The notes below the pieces were generated by a model. The model searched no databases and was not told where the DNA came from. It saw nothing but the letters and a program-made list of their open reading frames with translations. Of a stretch of 64,000 nt of DNA, positions 12,239 through 24,100 are shown piece after piece. Position 1 is the first letter of the stretch. Every line of letters begins with the position of its first letter. The stretch covers positions 36,016,898 to 36,080,897 of the forward strand of contig NC_092577.1 of NCBI RefSeq assembly GCF_037975245.1, read 5' to 3'. A program made the translations under genes and the position numbers. This stretch comes from Apostichopus japonicus. Lineage: Eukaryota > Echinodermata > Holothuroidea > Aspidochirotida > Stichopodidae.

Positions 12239-13014
12239 CATAACAAAACTTGTCCTACAACGTCGAACAAACTACTGGTTTCAAGGATTAATCAACAAGA
12301 AGATTATAATAGAAATAAAAGCTTTCAAGAACATTTACATAGTGCTATCACATACTACCGGTTGTAACCGGCTACACGGAAGAATCGAGGGTTTAGCAAC
12401 CAACATATGTGTACATTCCCTCAACTATACCAGGAGGAACAAGATTTACAGATAGGGTATTCAGCTGACGTGTTCATTGTGTAATAGTTGCTTTGGCCAT
12501 GTAAGTGTCTCAGTCTCTGCCACCGGTTCACCATTTGAATTCTCAGTCCCATCAGTTCTCATGTAGCAAAGACACAGTTACGTTATCATGCGGATAAGGA
12601 CGTAAGCTGAAGAGTTGACCGATGATTGTGTATCAGCAACTCAGATTGAAGTATAGCTGGTATGATGTAACAGTTAACAATACAGTATGTACACACAGAT
12701 TGCAATAAGAGTTACAATCCTCGTACACGGATATTATCGAGAGTAGCAGAATACAGATTAGCAAAATATTGTAGTTATTCATTCAGAATCTATACCGAGA
12801 AATCTCTCACAAGAACATGTCATGCATATTTATTCAAACGAAGGCTATTACGAACTTGACGGCACATCTGAAATATGACGAAACTCTAAATGTAGGTGGG
12901 CTATAGGCATTGTGTATATGTTACATACATAATGAGAGCATGTGCTGCAATAATAGCATGCATGCTGCAATTTTAAGCTATAACGTCAAGAGTGCAAGAC
13001 ATTATACGATGATA
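12239..13014. other. Spacer between transposon copies A and B
   Basis: Unique-looking sequence with no homology to either flanking element, no clear coding frame and no repeat. Confidence 0.5.
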
Positions 13015-13019
13015 CAATT
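13015..13019. repeat. 5-bp target-site duplication of copy B, left
   Basis: CAATT, repeated at 14833-14837. Confidence 0.75.
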
Positions 13020-14832
13020 CAGGTGCGTATCCAGGGGGGGCGTTGGGGGCGCGCGCCCCCCGGGTAAGGAAAAGAGGAGAGAAAAAAAAGAGAAGAAAAA
13101 AGGGAAAAGGAGGGGAAAAAAGAAAAGGAGGAGAGGAAGGAAGGGAAAAGAAAAAGAAAAAAGAGAGAAAAAGGAGAAAAGGAGGGAGTAGAAGATAGCC
13201 AAGACCTCGGGAAGAGGAAGATCCCTATTATATACACAGGGTAGCCAGTGACAGATCAAGGATTACGGAGGGGGTGTGCGCCTCACCCTACCCCTTACCC
13301 CGACAACTCCATTTTTGACGTTTCCGTTTTTCCTCTCTCACTAATGTACTTGAACTCGACCGAGTCGTCGGGGAACATAACGCATTTCGGGAAGGGGGCG
13401 ACCGCCCCCCCCCCCGAGCAAATTTTCTTTATGACATCGCTAGTAATTTCAAAATAGACAATGCTTAGATGCAACTTACAAGGCCTGGGAAGTGTCATTT
13501 CCAGCGATCTGGGAGGCATTTTCGGCCAAAATTTTTCTTGTACGCTTCGCGCCAACTCATGGTGGCGCTTCGCTTAGATAGTTTGCCTACAGGCTTCGCC
13601 CCTCCCTTGGCAATTACTCGCTACACGCCTGTTCGAATTTGTAAAGCAAAGAGCAGATATAACATCATATCAATGAGCATTGAAATGCATGTTCCACGAT
13701 GTACAGCCTCAAAACTGTCGATGTGCGTAGTCAAAGGCGTAGGAGCCAGATTGGATTTGAGGGCTGTAATGACTTGCCCGAAAAAAAAGCCAAAATTTTT
13801 CGCGCGCATTGCGCGCATTCAACATGTCGATGCCAATATCATATAGGCAAGATCGGTCATTACATTGAATGGCATCGTGTACCGCACGGTCCGTCAAAGT
13901 TCCACAGTATACCCCGGGATGCTAATGTAAACAACCAAATGTCTTATGTAGATGGAGAAAAACCATACAGATCCATTTATGTCAAAACTCTCTTTTACAG
14001 TAGTAATGTCGGCCAAGCTTACAACTTTATTTCAATTACCAAGGAGATCATTTTAAGCTATTCATTGCTATTTATTTTTCTTTCAGTAGGTGCCCAAAAA
14101 AAAATGGGAAAACAATTGGGGGGGCTGCAGCCCCCGCCTCCTACGGGACCTACGCCTATGAGTGAAGTGTTCGCTTTCGATATACCTCATATCGAAAATA
14201 TCTCCTATTTTTCTGTTCCTTCAACCAAGTTTTGTAAAAGCCATTATAAGAGGTTGCAATATTTCTACACCAATAAATTAACTGTGTCGGAATTTTCCAA
14301 AATTTTCACCAACATTCTTCATCATACTTTCCTCTACTCGTTCAATTTACACCTGTATGTTAGGGGTTCAAGGAGGTTTTTCTATATTGGTTGTCTATAG
14401 ATTGAATTTTCTGCAACATTATGGGTATGTTTTCAAGTGATTTTATTCACGAGAAAAGTCAATTTTCAAATTCTCAACAAGTAATGGGCTTAAAACCTTC
14501 AAAAGTGGGGCTTTCGGATATTGTGGGCCGTGACGTAGAACAACCTACAAAAGCAATCATCCATAGGACATGCAATCAGGTCGAACATGATGTGTGACTG
14601 GTGACAATCTTCAAAAAGGTTATGGATGGAAAAAACTTTTGGGAAATACTTGCTTCTCAGGCAAAAGTGTACATCTGGTTGCTCATTTTCAAGCCCGAGA
14701 AGTGCCATTTCCGGTGATCTGGGGGTATCAAAACCAGAAATTTTCTTGTACGCTCCGCGCCAACCGATGGTGGCGCTCCGCTTAGATAGTAATTCGCGCC
14801 CCCCGGGTTAGAAAATCCTGGATACGCGCCTG
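13020..14832 (+). mobile_element. Non-autonomous DNA transposon, copy B (complete, internal deletion)
   Basis: It has the same termini as copy A (CAGGTGCGTATCCAGG and CCTGGATACGCGCCTG) and lies in the same orientation. The pentamer CAATT directly flanks it at 13015-13019 and 14833-14837, so it is an independent insertion. Compared with copies A and C it lacks roughly 110 bp after 13346, where CTAATGTA joins directly to CTTGAACTCGACC. A 233-codon open frame (13699-14400) crosses low-complexity and GC-run modules and is interrupted in the other copies, so it is not treated as a gene. Confidence 0.9.
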
Positions 14833-14837
14833 CAATT
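14833..14837. repeat. 5-bp target-site duplication of copy B, right
   Basis: CAATT, identical to 13015-13019. Confidence 0.75.
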
Positions 14838-15782
14838 GGTATACAACTGTCTCCAAAATTGGTGTTTCCTTGTTCCACCGTGGTAATTGTAACAAGGCTT
14901 TGTAGATTAAAATTGCGATTTCAATTTTGGTTTCAATTTGATTAACGAACACTGCAGCTACAGTGACTATCAGTTCGGCTACATATTTAAAACACAGTAA
15001 ACGAATTTAGGAGACACGCAATTATAATGATGTCATTGTATACACTGTAAAGGTATATACCTACATCGGATACTGGAAGTTGCTCTGCTTTTTTTTTGGT
15101 ATGCCAACATGGATGTTGTTTTATAACAAATTGTACACTGTTACAACATTTCCTTACCCTACGTCATAATGACTACATCAAGGTTATTACTTTGAATTAA
15201 GTTACATATATTTTGTAACAGCCTTTCATGATATGACTTAACAAGTTGCATTAACGTATTCCACTCCTTTTCAATGATTAACAAGCTCAGCTTCGTAAAA
15301 TTTTGTATTGTTTGGTTATCATATACTTGCAGATAAAACTGGCAGCCTTTTATCGTCAGTATGTCTTATATTTTATGACCGATAAGAGTAATCAGTCAGG
15401 TGTAAAACGACACAGTGGAGTCACAATAAATCTCCCAATCCTTTACATTGTTTAACTAGCTCAGCTTTAAAATGTTGTTTATTGGTTTGTCATCAAACCT
15501 TCATATAACCAGAGATTAAGACTGCAGTGTGGTTTCAATGATGCTACATGCATACTATTATATGAATGTGACCCTCTAGGCTGCAGGGTATAGCCAGGGT
15601 GAACAACATACTTCAATCTAAGTAGTACAGCAACAAGCACTGTGATGTGACAAACAGTATTCACATTAGCAGCTGATGACCGAGATGAAAAGCTTTCTTG
15701 TATTCAACATACAGATTGATCGCTGCCAAAGACAACAGTCTTCTTCTACTCAATATGGTACACCTACAGGCCGTACATAAAG
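14838..15782. other. No recognised feature
   Basis: AT-rich unique-looking sequence. Open frames are short and unremarkable. Confidence 0.45.
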
Positions 15783-15882
15783 CAGGCGCCGGGCGGTTTT
15801 TACCCCCTGCCCAGGATTTTGTGTCTGATTTGCCTCTAAAACGCCTAACTAGGCGACAGTAAATTTTCGTAACCGGCGCCTG
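15783..15882. repeat. Short inverted-repeat element (MITE-like), ~100 bp
   Basis: CAGGCGCCGG at 15783-15792 is matched by CCGGCGCCTG at 15873-15882, a perfect 10-bp inverted repeat. CGCCTAACTAGGCG at 15842-15855 forms a further small palindrome. The GC-rich ends stand out from the AT-rich surroundings. No target-site duplication was found. Confidence 0.5.
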
Positions 15883-17075
15883 GCCATTTCCCCAACGTTA
15901 TTACATCTAAACCCGAAGTTTTATTTGGCACTGAATCTCTACAATTGCATAATACGACGGAAAACTTCAACAACGTAAGCAAAGGTATAATACCGATGAT
16001 TTACAATGATATCGTCCATTCATATGCATTAAGCATGTACAAACAGTAGAACGTTTCATTACATACCTTTATGCACATGCATGTATTCAGCGACGTAGCT
16101 GGCGACACATTTAAGTCAATGGAGATTTGGTCGAGACTTTAGCTTGTTCAGACATTATTAGTGAACGTAGATGTGAGTACCGATGAGTGTATTCAAGGCA
16201 GTGGCGTGCGTAATTTGACGGACCCTACCCCACCTCCGGTCGTCAGTATGGGGAAAATTAGTAAATAGAGTTTTAGTTTATGCATATATAGTTATTCGAG
16301 AGTAACACGGTAAGCTATAGTACATGTTCCCAACAGCCTTCGTTTGGAAACATGGAATGAAAAACTGTATAAAAATAAAAGAGAAAAAGAAGAGAACAGA
16401 ATAAATAAGAATTATAAAACAAATAGAATACTGTACGAAACACTGAACGAAAACGCAGAAATAAAAACTAAGTGATATAATAGTGACAATGGGGTTAAAG
16501 AGTTAAACATATATGTCATTTAAGGGGCAACAAACTTGGCTATCTTACAGAAGGCGGTAAGGTTGGAAAGCATTTACTTAGATGCCGTCATTTACATGTG
16601 AAGGCATGGAAGGCGAGGGTTTCGATTAATTACAGTCACAATTCCTGGAAGAGAAGTATAATCTGTCTCCACTTGAATGACCAGTCCGTTCTGAACGTGC
16701 ATCATTGTTCACAGGTTCAGTCAATGGCATAACCAGGACATTACTGCATCATAGCCAAGGTAAAAATTAAACGTCAAGCAAAATTATTCATTATCAGTAG
16801 AAGTAAAGAAAAATGTGATCGAAGATATCCTTACTGATTGAAACCCTCAACTCTCTTCAAAATAATTGTAACAGTTTGCACTTAAACGCCCTCTGTTTAA
16901 TCAATGTATACCCATGTGCCCGGGGGGAAACATTGTAACCACCCTTCGCCACCATCTCATTACGAAAGTAGTGTTTGCGTCGCCGATTGAAAACGTTATA
17001 ACTTCAAAATATTTTTTAACGACTAATGATAGATTTTCGACGTTGTTAATTCCACATTTTTCATGTAAAACTTCC
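15883..17075. other. No recognised gene; possible transposon end near 16200
   Basis: Mostly AT-rich unique sequence. CAGTGGCGTGCGTAATTTG at about 16200 resembles a DNA-transposon terminus but no partner end was found. An A-rich stretch lies at about 16360-16460. Confidence 0.4.
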
Positions 17076-17800
17076 ACGATTTGAAATTAAAACTTATGGC
17101 GTGTAATTCACGACAATATATTTGAAGTATAAGTTCAGTCAGTTATTAACTCAAGAAAACTGCAAATATCATAGTGATTGTTTTTCATATTTGTAACAGC
17201 GAAGTATTTAAGTAAGGTATTCTGAAAACAATGTTCATGACTTGCACGGTTTGAAATATCAATTTGTCCTTGAATAAAAGAAAAATGAAGAGGAATAGTG
17301 TTAATATAAGCTTCCAATTGTATTTCATAAATCATAAATTGTTTATTCCATTTTATACTGAATCGTACTAACATGATAAACTTTGAGTTATATCATTTAT
17401 TCCATAGTTATGAGATATTAACGTTATTCTAAATGATTCCTTATGTCACGTGATCAGCATGTTATTTTGTTCCTGTCGAATATTTACCAAGAGCAAACGA
17501 AGCGTTAATAATATTGCTGGTTTACACCTGAAGGTCTTTGACCAGTATAAGAAATTGAGGTCACAAAGTATAACTTTACATGATTTGAAATTAAACTTAG
17601 CATTGCAATTGACAAGAATATATTGAAAAGTTCAAGAAGTTATTATCTCAAGCAAACTGCATATCAAAGAGCAAACAAGCCGTAAACGCCTTGAATATCA
17701 CATAAAACTGTAAATGAATGCAAAACAGCTTCAGATGTCAAATATTGCTTGTTTACACATGAAGGTCTTTAACCAGAATAAGGAACTTACATCACAAAAT
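17076..17800. repeat. Old, diverged local duplications
   Basis: GATTTGAAATTAAA at about 17077 followed by ACAATATATTTGAA and CTCAAGAAAACTGC recurs in altered form at about 17582-17665. The motif TTTACACCTGAAGGTCTTTG at about 17520 recurs as TTTACACATGAAGGTCTTTA at about 17752. The copies are quite diverged. Confidence 0.5.
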
Positions 17801-20030
17801 CGTGGGAACTTAGTCATTTCTGAATTGCCAGGGTCTTGTGCTAATATACAGCTCAGTTTATGACCAAATTTTTAAGCAATTCAATGATCATGGTATTTGC
17901 CACTGTGGTAAAGTTTGAGCCCTCGATGAGAGCCGTTGGCGTTGTTGTTAGGCCGGATTAAACAGACGGTGAAATGGGCATCCCTGGGCATGATCTGCGA
18001 AGGTGACACGGAACCTTTGTTCGGACTGTACACACTCTACACCTTAGTAATGTAAGCAAATTGAAGCTCTCAAAAGTGAAAGATGACGTAAGCCGTCATA
18101 GTAGGGATCGGTTTGTATATGTTAATAATGCAGAGCAAATTGCAGGTTTATTTAGGTTTTTAGTGTGTTACAACTTACCAATGTTATAAAAGGAATGCAA
18201 TGCATCCAAAAATATCGTACTTGTAATAATACTGACCCAGACATTTTGTGTAGTGTACAGTGGATACAAAAAACTATTGAATGCATTATTCAGACATGTT
18301 TTTATATGTACTATACCTTTCAGCTGAAAAAATATCACTGAAATACGTCACAAGTATCTTCAGAATATGTTGATACTTCAAGTAAGACCATTATCCTAAA
18401 CTGAATTATAACAAAAGTTAATAATTGAAAGATATTGTAAAATATACCCTGAAACACTCTAAGTTTACAAGTTAAGGAGGTTATAATGATGGTTATTTCC
18501 TGTAGATAACTGTAAGCTTGTTAAAAAACGCTAAGAATTCATTCCTTTGCTAATGAAGTGTTGCACTTTTCGATGGAGATATGATAGAAAGCCCTGTTTA
18601 CATCCACAGCATTGTTCTTCACTTTACACCTCACGTAACAGAGCAAGATGTAAAGAGGTGATTGGATAGCTACAGGAACGTCATGAACCATTGTGCTACT
18701 GTCTCGAAGACTTCTTTGTTGTACTTCTTGCTCTGAGGCTCTAGTTCAAGTGGGAACATAATCTGATGCCAGCTGTTGCCTGATTAATATCAACAAATTC
18801 AACTTGATATGCACCTTCTTACCATAGTTAGGCATAAATATAATAATGGTCTATTCGAAAGTAAAATTTATTTTTATGTCAAACGAATGCATTTTCTTCG
18901 CATATATCATTTCATGTGGATGGAATTTGTGTGTTATTATATTTTCACTGAAGCTTATTGATTCAAACCTAATATGGGGACACATTATTACCGATATTCG
19001 TCAAAGTTGATTGGGTCCTAGAGTATACTTATTCTATTCTTTTCAGGACCTTCGAACTTCAAGAGTATTCGAACTTGATGAGTATCCTGTCCATCAAAGG
19101 TAATGACATCTTCCAGTAAAATGTTTGGCATATCTTATTAAACTTCAAAATGTAAGACCGTTGACCTGAGAACAAGGAAGCTTCGCACGACTTCTGTTCA
19201 CCGTCATGTTATTAGATTCTAGTTAACAACGCTACAAAGGATCGTGATGAGTATAATGAATAGTTTTATACATAACGAAACATATTAACAAATGTTCTTC
19301 AAAATATTTGTAAATGCCAACAATACAGAATTCTTAGTACAATTGGCTAGAAGTAGTTTATGTGAACAGAAAGGCTTAACAAAAACTTACAGAAATAGTA
19401 TAGCCAGTTTCCACAAATTAAAGACCAGCAAAATGCTGATGAAGAAATATAATTAATAAATATAATGAATATGTTCGTTGCGCTCTGACTTTTGTTATTG
19501 TTCTTGAACTGGAAGTCTTTCAATTATGTTCACAACTATAACTCAATTTTGAGGCTATGCGATGGGCGGTCATATTATATATCTTCCCTCTCATATGAAA
19601 CGTTCTAGATGGACGGAGAGATAAAAGATAGCTCTTCCAAAGATAGATCAGAATCTTTAGGTAACTTCTTTTAAAGCTCGGCATTATAATCTTGTAGTTG
19701 ATTTGTTATTTGTTTTGGGTGGAATAGAGATCATTCAAAGAGCCAGGTGTCTCATTAGTAAATGTATTGTAGATGCCTATGTCGTGATTTTCGTTGACTT
19801 TTGTTTATTTTTATGGTAACGTTATGTGATAATAGGTGCTCCTAGGGACCTTCACAACCACATGTCAAGTAAATCTTAATGAAAGTATGTACTGAGTTTA
19901 CTTGTTGAAAAATTGCATGTTCCGCTTGATGGGAATAAAGTGTTAGGGTTACACACACAGCAGCAGAAAATTTGTCCGGCATGGGCCATTCAGTACTATG
20001 TGGCATTCATGCATTAAGTTGACATTGGTT
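17801..20030. other. No recognised feature
   Basis: AT-rich sequence without clear repeats, transposon ends or convincing coding frames. Confidence 0.45.
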
Positions 20031-20036
20031 TCAAGT

Positions 20037-20198
20037 GGTACCTCGTTCGTTTGATCAGATGCATTTTTGGGCCCCCTTTAACCGGCCCAGAGGCCACATG
20101 CAGCAGAGCGACCACGGCAGACATCCACTTTTGGATATACTGGTTTTTTCCACAAATGTTCCAATACTCAGATATTGGTACCTCGTTCGTTTGATCAA
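20037..20198. repeat. Direct repeat pair, 141 bp apart
   Basis: GGTACCTCGTTCGTTTGATC occurs at about 20037 and again at about 20178, so a short local duplication lies just before the coding remnant at 20190-20343. Confidence 0.7.
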
Positions 20199-20343
20199 AG
20201 TGCACTGGGCTGCCGGTCTAAAATCAACTACTGAACGTAAACGTAAAGAAATCGATTGGATCTTTCGTATTAAGTCTCACATCACCGGCCTCAACAAAGA
20301 CTTGGGACCCCTTAGCAACTATCAGTTCTACAAGCATATGTAA
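20190..20343 (+). pseudogene. Possible GIY-YIG endonuclease C-terminus (Penelope-like remnant)
   Basis: The last ~50 codons of an open frame ending at TAA 20341-20343 read with the pattern ERKRKEIDWIFRIKSHITGL followed by N. A charged helix, a Trp-Ile-hydrophobic helix and a closing Gly-Leu-Asn is typical of the C-terminal part of GIY-YIG domains in Penelope-like retroelements. The upstream part of the frame (20035-20190) lies on the direct-repeat region and has no recognisable domain. The catalytic GIY and YIG motifs are not seen, so at best this is a 5'-truncated fragment. The alternative is a chance resemblance. Confidence 0.35.
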
Positions 20344-20800
20344 TCCGTTCTTTGCTCCTTAATCCGCTTCCTGTATAGTCATGGTTTATTTGGTTTTAAT
20401 TCCATCACTGCAACTTTCACTTATCATTTCACTATCGTCATACTTCCATTGTGTCACATTTTGTACTTCTCATTCGACTGCCAAGTATTGCTGACGAAGG
20501 TTCCAGGGGGACAGAAAATTCCAATACATTTTCAAAAAATTACTCCTTAATTGTCTTAAAGATACTCTTCATTTGTTTCTGTGAAGTTGAAAGGGGCTCT
20601 TGTAAATTTCTTCCCCTGCTAAATGTAAAAAAAATACTGACGATGACATGTGAGCGACATGGCCTCACCCTCCCCTCTCCCCACCCTACCCCCGGGAACG
20701 CCATTGTGAGCGTCACTGAACTGAATTCGTTTAAATTCAAATAAATAATGCTTCAATCGTTGTTGAACCACCTGACACATTTCGCCAGTGCTGTTGTTTA
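20344..20800. other. No recognised feature
   Basis: Unique-looking sequence. A C-rich run (CACCCTCCCCTCTCCCCACC) lies around 20665. Confidence 0.45.
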
Positions 20801-20801
20801 C

Positions 20802-21034
20802 TTGTATGTGTGTGTGTATGTGTGTATGTGTGTATGTATGTATGTATGTATGTATGTATGTATGTATGTATGTATGTATGTATGTATGTATGTATGTATG
20901 TATGTATGTATGTATGTATGTATGTATGTATGTATGTATGTATGTATGTATGCGTGTATGTATGTATGTATGTATGTATGTATGTATGTATGTATGTATG
21001 TATGTATGTATGTATGTATGTATGTATGTATGCG
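20802..21034. repeat. (TATG)n microsatellite
   Basis: Nearly uninterrupted TATG units over ~230 bp, starting as mixed TGTG/TATG and with single GCG interruptions at about 20951 and 21031. It opens all frames, producing artefactual Tyr-Ile-His-Thr or Cys-Met-Tyr-Val repeat ORFs. Confidence 0.98.
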
Positions 21035-21066
21035 TGCTTGAACGGACACATCAATCTGGGGACTTG

Positions 21067-21225
21067 TGTTTGAATACACACCTAGAAGGGGGGGACAAAT
21101 TTTTTAATTGGGGGACACCTAGGTGTCCCCCAATTAATGTTTGTCTTAAAAGCCCTAGGGAGCAATAAAGGGTCATTTAATTAATTAATTAAGGCAGTCC
21201 TCTAATTGAGGTGTGTATTCAAACA
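21067..21225. mobile_element. MITE-like element with a central palindrome
   Basis: TGTTTGAATACACACCT at 21067-21083 is matched by its exact reverse complement at 21209-21225. Inside, 21104-21137 is a perfect 34-bp palindrome centred on CCT|AGG. A TTAATTAATTAATTAA block lies at about 21178-21193. No coding capacity and no clear target-site duplication. Confidence 0.65.
21104..21137. repeat. Perfect 34-bp palindrome
   Basis: The arms TTAATTGGGGGACACCT and AGGTGTCCCCCAATTAA pair without a loop, and the sequence could form a cruciform or hairpin. Confidence 0.95.
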
Positions 21226-21260
21226 GTGTGTTTTGTGTTTTCTGAAACACAATACACACT
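21225..21260. repeat. Imperfect hairpin
   Basis: AGTGTGTTTTGTGTT and AACACAATACACACT are separated by a few bases and pair with one mismatch. The structure directly abuts the MITE-like element. Confidence 0.7.
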
Positions 21261-22019
21261 AATATTGGTGTATAACATTAAGGAATGGCGCCCTCTTCAA
21301 TATATGTTGCAGTTGAGGGTGGGTATTCAGATTTACTGGTAATTTGTACAGTTTTTTTGGGTTGACAAAGGGTGCTGGTGGGTGACCTTGTGTGTACCGA
21401 CGCTGTGGCACTCAAACTACAAAAATGGTCAGGTGAAGGTTAAGTTTTATTTGATCATTTTAGTACCTTTCCAACTGCAAGAAACTGTGGTCATTGTGCA
21501 TCTCGACTGCACTGCAACCACTGCACTGTCCAATACTGGCTTCGCTATAGATATTGGGGATTGAAGCCCCGTTTAAGTAAACAAGACTCTATCCATACCC
21601 ACCATTCTAGTTATAAGTATTTTAGTGAAATGTCCTGCACTGGATTAAGCCATGAAAAGCATTATTTCATTCCACCAAATGTGCTCCCACCATTCTTGGT
21701 GATGACATTCCCCTTGATACCAAGACAGGAGGAAGGAGCTTGCCATAACCACTGAGAAATTCAGTGCCATGTCATATCCAGCATGAACCAGATTGCACTT
21801 TCCCCATGCCCACATGATCCAACCCATGTTAGAAACAGATTGGGACACCACTGAACTTTGTCAAGCATTTGAGATAAGAGAACATGGGGTGATTTAAGCA
21901 CTCCTGTATCCTTCAAATGTATCCTTAGACTGAGGTATATGGGGCATGAATTTTACATAACTACATAAGCATATGATGAAAAAATATATATATTACATAT
22001 ATATTTATTTATATATATT

Positions 22020-22020
<1 letters not shown>
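21261..22020. other. No recognised feature
   Basis: Unique-looking sequence. Several short frames (21382-21564, 21561-21755) show no recognisable domain. Confidence 0.4.

Positions 22021-22023
<3 letters not shown>

Positions 22024-22093
<70 letters not shown>
22024..22093. repeat. (TA)n microsatellite
   Basis: About 70 bp of nearly pure TA dinucleotide, preceded by degenerate TA-rich sequence from about 21985. Confidence 0.97.
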
Positions 22094-22095
<2 letters not shown>

Positions 22096-23713
22096 CCACA
22101 AGGATATAATTGGTATTTACCAGAGACTGACAGAAAGTTCCATTAAGAAATTACAGGTACCTTGCTTTAAAGCTGGCAGGCAAGCGCAATAAGATGTCAA
22201 CATGATCAAGGATTAAAACATTGTTACATATCAATTATAAGTGGTGCAGTTGAGAAATAATGACAGCTAGGGTGAGAAAGTACATTTATGAATGGTATTA
22301 TATTGAATGCACCATAATATCTCACTCATTTAACTATTCCTTTTATCTAGTAACAAATGTTTGTGGGTGAGTAGGTGTCAGTTTATGCAGGAGCTGAAGA
22401 TCTATAATTTAGTATTTCAGTATGCTAAATATACAAGTGCCATTATATAAACTTTGTGAATAACTTCGCATGTGTGAAATGATGCTGTTGGGCAAGCTGA
22501 TTTCTGAATAATCTGCGGCTGGTCATCAACATTGAGAAAACTTAGCCGTTCCATGCGAAGCTGACTGGTAAGTTACCTTAACTTACAAATACACATGAAG
22601 TTATTAGGTGAAAGTCACTCCTATGTTATGAATATCCTTTACTAGAATAGCCTTTAAAGCTTGATAATAACTTTTAAAGTAGCAAAACAATCTGATCAAT
22701 TGGCTTAAAACCACAGAACTCAGAGTTCGTCACATTTAAGAAAGTCCATATTGTTACCAAATTGTGTCAATAGGATGGTAACTGCATGCCTTCACTACCA
22801 TACTAAGTTGCCATTGTTCACTGGGGTAATGTTGACTAGGATTCCCCATCTTTTTGGATTATGAGAATACTTGAGGTGGTCAAGCAATGTTTACAGTTTG
22901 ATATCATTCCCTGTTAAAGTAGCATATAGGGTGTGCCAGCTCTCAGCATTTCCAATGACATTTAGTTTTAAAGTGAATTTTTGTTTTACTTTTTCAAGGC
23001 CCAAAATAATGCTTACATGCTGTAGATATTACCTGTATTTTCTTATTTTGCAAAACTTAATTAAGCTGAATGCTACTGTGATTGTGCTTAAATTCATTAT
23101 CAACATTGGCAGTCTAAGATTGAAAGTAATTAAGGTAACCTTGCATTTTATTTCCAGTGTAGATTACAAATTAATCCATAAGTTTACAATTACCCTCATC
23201 CTTATTCTATTTTTTTAAATCTTCATAATTATGGAATTTAAAGAGAGTTAATTCTCCCTTTTCTGATCCCAGTGTCATGCAAGGTATGAGGACTCATCGC
23301 ATTTTGCAGGAAATGAGCACATAACTGATGGGTAAGTTATATATCTTTTAATTATCCAATATATGTAAGGGTATAGCTCTGCAGTATTCATTTGAACATT
23401 TATGTGTACCCTGCTAGCTCTCTCTAATATGAATGCAAAGCCCTGTATATAACCTTTACATAGAGGCATGACTAGTGATTGTCAATATTGAACCTCTGAC
23501 TATACAGACTCTCCTTCCACTGCCCTCCCGGAACCCCTCATCCAAAAGAGCAAAAACAAGCAGGGTTTCCCTATTAAGTGCAAATTGCAAATCATGCAGC
23601 TTTGCTCAATATCTATACTCTCTGTCACAAGACTATGAAGAATGTCAATGTGGTATCCTTCCATCACTTATGGCCAGTCATATCAGAAGTATGAAAATAA
23701 ACAGGCATTTTGG

Positions 23714-23715
<2 letters not shown>
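22094..23715. other. No recognised feature
   Basis: AT-rich sequence. A 115-codon frame at 22871-23218 is rich in Phe/Leu/Ile from AT bias and shows no domain. Confidence 0.45.
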
Positions 23716-23744
<29 letters not shown>

Positions 23745-24100
23745 GAGACTTATACAGCGCCAAATCAGTAAACAAAAGTCAATGCTCAAAGCGCTTTACA
23801 AAGAACAAGTGAAAGAATGGGTCTTAAGTAGACTTTTGAAAGTAGAAAGTTTATAGCATGTTCCAATGTTCGAATGTGATCTGGTAACTTGCCCCAGAGA
23901 TAAGACCCAGAGTATTAGAAGCATCTGTAACCATAGTTCTTCAATCATGGTTTTGGAACAGTTAAATACAGTTTGTTGGAGGAAAGAAGTGTGAGAGTTG
24001 GAAAATATGGCAAGAGAAGTTGTGACAGGTACACAGGCTGTTCCAGATGATGAGCACAAAAGGTGAGAAGAAGTAGTTTATACTGAATTCTGTAGCCGAT
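23716..24100 (-). mobile_element. LINE 3'-end fragment with (AAT)n tail
   Basis: An (AAT)n run at 23716-23742 is followed by TTATACAGCGCCAAATCAG and CTCAAAGCGCTTTACA, a widely dispersed 3'-end motif in marine animal genomes. Downstream sequence about a failed 'TTCCAGATGATGAGCAC' block fits the same family. A simple-repeat 3' tail and 5' truncation are typical of L2/CR1-like LINEs. It reads as a minus-strand copy, and 29571-31100 may be the more upstream part of a related element. Family assignment is from memory. Confidence 0.55.

Noticed and set aside
13699-14400. 233-codon ORF within transposon copy B
   Set aside because: It is not preserved in copies A and C, crosses GC-run modules and has no recognisable domain.
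10264-14837. Copies A and B as the two LTRs of one retrotransposon
   Set aside because: Each copy has its own inverted termini and its own target-site duplication, and the 780-bp spacer has no retroviral-type coding sequence, primer site or polypurine tract.
20737-21168. Tyr-Ile-His-Thr and Cys-Met-Tyr-Val repeat ORFs
   Set aside because: Direct consequence of the TATG microsatellite.
22871-23218. 115-codon Phe/Leu/Ile-rich ORF as a membrane protein
   Set aside because: Its composition follows the local AT bias, and there is no domain, conservation or splice evidence.
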